Assembly (NCBI GenBank): GCA_009783395.1
Contig: WRHA01000247.1
Location: 1-5,111 of the forward strand
DNA length: 5,111 bases
Reading direction: 5' to 3'
Source: Defluviitaleaceae bacterium
GTDB lineage: Bacteria > Bacillota > Clostridia > Lachnospirales > WQUN01
The translations under genes were made by a program, and so were the position numbers. How positions within the stretch are numbered: the first letter of the stretch is position 1; each line of letters starts with the position of its first letter. Below are positions 2,880-5,111 of the stretch, in pieces. Below the pieces are notes generated by a model. The model did not search any database. It was not told the DNA's origin and saw only the letters and a list, made by a program, of their open reading frames with translations.

Positions 2880-5111
2880 TGAGTCATAAATGCGAACAAG
2901 CTATCCATTTGGGCATGGGATTGCGCCATTGCTTGCTCCATACGTGCGAACATTGAGAAGAAATGGTTTTCGCGGCGAATCAGGAATTGTTGCATCGCGT
3001 CGATGCGTCTGTTATAGTCGGCGATTTGACGGCTTATGGTGTTTTCCGACGTGTTTACGCCGAAGTGATAGCCTGCGCGTTGCTGGAGCGGGCTGTCGAC
3101 GTTGTTTGCAACGGTGTCCAGAAGCTCATGGATGCGGAAACCGAGACCGACATGACGGAAGTTTATGTTTCGTTGCTCGAAACTTGTTCCCGCTACTCGG
3201 ATGTTTACGTCGTCGTCCAGTGTCGGCCCGTCATGAGTGTTTGCTTCAACGTGATTACGTGCGAAAAGCTGGCGTACGCGGTCGGGGTCTTGCTCAAGCG
3301 CGGCGCGCAGTCGATCGCTGTCAATTTCAAGCACTCCGATAAGCCTGTCGTTTGCCGCACCGTTTATTCCGATGGTTTGGATGCCGATTTGATGCAGGGA
3401 AAAGGTTGTGCCGTCATTCATGCGAACGGGTTGGAACATAGCATCGCGCAATTGCTGTTGGATATTGCGAATGTCTCTGTCGCGGTGGAGAAGACCTGTG
3501 CGTGCTTGCTCTTCCCAGCGTTCGATGTCTCGATCGCTCATGCCGGCACGTTCTTCGTCGGTTAGCGGCTCGAAAAGCGCACCACGATGGTGGTTTCCTG
3601 CGCGTGGGCGCGGGGTTGAATGCAGATCGTTCAACATGCGAATCAAATTATTGTAGTTTTCGACAAACTCACGGACGGCGGCGTAGGTATCTTCGATGTC
3701 GCGTTCGGAATTTATTGTAAAGATTCCGCCGACGTAGGTGCCGTCATCGCTTCGAGTTGCTGTTTCAACGGCGGAAGAAAGGGTTATTCTCATACCGTGA
3801 AGATCAAAATTATTTGTTGCTTGCTCCAGTCGCACGGGAGGCAATCCACCCGCACCGACATCGTAATAAATTATTGCATTTTGGGCAGTGCGCACGAGGC
3901 GGGAGGGGGTTTCTTCGAAGTTGCCCTCTACCGTGCTTGGGAAGCCCAGGAATCCAAGCCCTTCCGCACGGAAAACTTGACCATCGGTCGGGGATATTGT
4001 AAAGGTTCCCGATATGGGGTCGAAGGTCATTTGCACGCCTGCGATATTATTTATCTCGTCCATTATTTGCTGGTAGGTCATGTTGTTGAAGAAGGTGAGG
4101 GGGGTGGTTACGGCATCGGAGCCTTCGCCTACGGTTATAGTGGCGATTCGCACTGCGCCGACTTGGGTATCGAGTGTCGGATTGTGTACGAACGTTTCCG
4201 GAGGGCTGTTTATCGTCCTGTAATCCGCACCGAACATCAAGCGGAGAAGCGCGTTTGACTCGCCATCTTCACCAATCTCGATACTACTGGCGGTACCGGT
4301 ACCGGTGGCAACGAGGAAAAATGCACCATTGCCACTTAAGTCTGCCCTAAACCCGAGGTCGCCTGTGTAGTTCGGGTTGCCGTACAATGGGGTACCCGGC
4401 GCGGGGTTGCCTGCCAAAAGAGAGTTTATGGCACCGATCAGGTCAAGGAATGTATCGTTAATATTTATTGTGATCGTGCGTCCGCCGATCGTTATTGAAG
4501 GATACTGGTTGATATCAATAAAGTCGCGAACATACGAACTTGGCGTTAATGTTCCCGGATTGACTGTGTTGCTTGTGACTGCGCCTGTCGGAGGCGCCGC
4601 TCCTTGGCGGATCGATATCGAGCCTGTTGGAGCAAAGCCCAGGAAACCAATACCGCTTACGCCTACGGGTTCATCTCCGGTTGTTGAGAAGGTGAACTGA
4701 CCCGTGGCAGAGTTAAATGTCACATTCACTCCGTCGATGGCATTTATTGCATCCATGATTTCGCGGAAGCTCGTGCCGGGGTCGAAGTTGAGGGTTGTTG
4801 TTTCCGTATCGGAACCCGTGCCGACAGTAATGGTGACGCTTTGTGAATCGGTAATTTCTTGGCTGAGAGACGGGTTGTGAATGGGGGATGTTGCCCTGGC
4901 AGCGTTTGCTGCGGCTACGCGATTGCTTACCGCTACGGGAACGGGTATGCCGACCAGCAACTCGGTTAGGATGGTGGATGTGGTTGCGCGGTTTGCGGCC
5001 GTTGCGGCATTGGTCGGATCGGCGGGATCGACGGGAAGTATTTCGAATGTCGGTATCGGTGCGCCTGCCGTATCGGAATGGAAGCTGAAGGAGGTTGTTT
5101 CGAAATCGAAA
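2876..5111 (-). CDS. fliD: Flagellar hook-associated protein 2 (filament cap) FliD, N-terminus missing
   Basis: The frame is open from the right edge (first full codon 5110-5108) to TGA at 2878-2876, giving 744 residues without the start. FliD forms the cap at the filament tip and helps flagellin fold into place. The C-terminal domain (about 407-744) is clear: NAIIYYDVGAGG, then FTINSERDIEDTYAAVREF with ENYNNLIRMLNDL, then EPLTDEERAGMSDRDIERWE (514-533) with TGLLHRD, the typical Bacillota FliD segment. After that come LHQIGIQTIG, LEIDSDRLRAALEQDPDRV, and a helical tail (about 692-740) for the D0/D1 coiled coil. The conserved N-terminal 'GLASGLDT' region lies beyond the window. The variable region (about 75-400) holds two homologous modules (93-162 and 324-393) and between them a Flagellin_IN-like motif (SITIGGRTITININDTFLDL, 205-224). 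With the missing N-terminus the protein is far longer than B. subtilis FliD (about 500 residues). An in-frame TTG at 4960 is not the real start, because coding continues upstream. Confidence 0.93.
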   Translation of the reverse strand, partial: FDFETTSFSFHSDTAGAPIPTFEILPVDPADPTNAATAANRATTSTILTELLVGIPVPVAVSNRVAAANAARATSPIHNPSLSQEITDSQSVTITVGTGSDTETTTLNFDPGTSFREIMDAINAIDGVNVTFNSATGQFTFSTTGDEPVGVSGIGFLGFAPTGSISIRQGAAPPTGAVTSNTVNPGTLTPSSYVRDFIDINQYPSITIGGRTITININDTFLDLIGAINSLLAGNPAPGTPLYGNPNYTGDLGFRADLSGNGAFFLVATGTGTASSIEIGEDGESNALLRLMFGADYRTINSPPETFVHNPTLDTQVGAVRIATITVGEGSDAVTTPLTFFNNMTYQQIMDEINNIAGVQMTFDPISGTFTISPTDGQVFRAEGLGFLGFPSTVEGNFEETPSRLVRTAQNAIIYYDVGAGGLPPVRLEQATNNFDLHGMRITLSSAVETATRSDDGTYVGGIFTINSERDIEDTYAAVREFVENYNNLIRMLNDLHSTPRPRAGNHHRGALFEPLTDEERAGMSDRDIERWEEQARTGLLHRDRDIRNIQQQLRDAMFQPVRMNDGTTFSLHQIGIQTIGINGAANDRLIGVLEIDSDRLRAALEQDPDRVRQLFARNHVEANTHDGPTLDDDVNIRVAGTSFEQRNINFRHVGLGFRIHELLDTVANNVDSPLQQRAGYHFGVNTSENTISRQIADYNRRIDAMQQFLIRRENHFFSMFARMEQAMAQSHAQMDSLFAFMTQ
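3932..4141 (-). repeat. FliD variable-region module, copy 2
   Basis: Encodes 70 residues starting TITVGEGSD and ending GLGFLGFPST. It aligns without gaps to copy 1 (4625-4834), with 34 of 70 residues identical by hand count. Both copies are preceded by an HNP-(S/T)-L motif 15 residues upstream. The shape (two strands, an IMD-x-IN helix, a GV-x-x-TF strand, then FT-x-S) resembles Flagellin_IN-type folds. Confidence 0.75.
4625..4834 (-). repeat. FliD variable-region module, copy 1
   Basis: Encodes 70 residues from TITVGTGSD to GIGFLGFAPT, paired with the copy at 3932-4141. Shared landmarks are TITVG-x-GSD, TT-x-L-x-F, IMD-x-IN-x-I-x-GV, TF, FT-x-S-x-T and GFLGF. At the DNA level, AAGCCCAGGAA followed by a similar tail is retained in both copies (plus-strand reading), pointing to internal duplication. 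Confidence 0.75.

Noticed and set aside
2963..3565. A 200-codon plus-strand open frame opposite fliD
   Set aside because: It lies wholly antisense to a clearly coding fliD domain, has no recognisable family and an odd Cys/Val-rich composition, and is explained by the codon bias of the real gene.
3620..4258. A 212-codon plus-strand open frame opposite the fliD variable region
   Set aside because: It is a mirror of Gly/Thr/Asn-rich fliD codons. There is no ribosome binding site or family pattern, and the minus strand is clearly coding.
4958..4960. TTG as a possible fliD start
   Set aside because: The frame continues open for 50 more codons to the window edge, and the conserved FliD N-terminal region has not yet been reached.

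Overview
The window looks like a flagellated Gram-positive of the Bacillota (Firmicutes), most likely a clostridial or related lineage. The evidence is a surface protein with S-layer homology (SLH) repeats, strong AGGAGG-type ribosome binding sites, use of GTG and TTG starts, and Bacillota-style flagellar filament-cap genes. I cannot name a genus from this sequence.

Layout. Positions 1-398 (+) hold the C-terminal end of an SLH-domain surface protein. A strong hairpin with T-runs on both sides follows (401-443). Next on the + strand are two overlapping genes: a class I SAM-dependent methyltransferase with protein-arginine-methyltransferase (PRMT)-like features (458-1327) and a GNAT N-acetyltransferase (1321-1758). 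The rest of the window is a minus-strand flagellar operon read from right to left: fliD (filament cap, N-terminus outside the window), a FliT-like chaperone gene, flaG and fliS. The GNAT gene and fliS converge and overlap by 17 bp.

How the genes work together. FliD caps the growing flagellar filament. The FliT-like protein probably escorts FliD, FliS escorts flagellin, and FlaG is a filament or cap accessory protein. The operon is tightly coupled: fliD and the FliT-like gene share ATGA, and the next two junctions each fuse the stop codon to the Shine-Dalgarno sequence (TAAGGAG). The + strand pair encodes two modification-type enzymes between a cell-surface gene and the flagellar operon. Modification of a surface or flagellar protein is a possible role, but that is inference from position only.

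Most notable points: the PRMT-like signature in a bacterial enzyme; a very long FliD (at least 744 residues in the window) whose variable region carries a duplicated module; and a terminator-like multi-stem hairpin inside the GNAT gene that may end the opposing flagellar transcript. No stretch over 300 bases lacks a gene, and I see no RNA gene, insertion sequence or CRISPR array.
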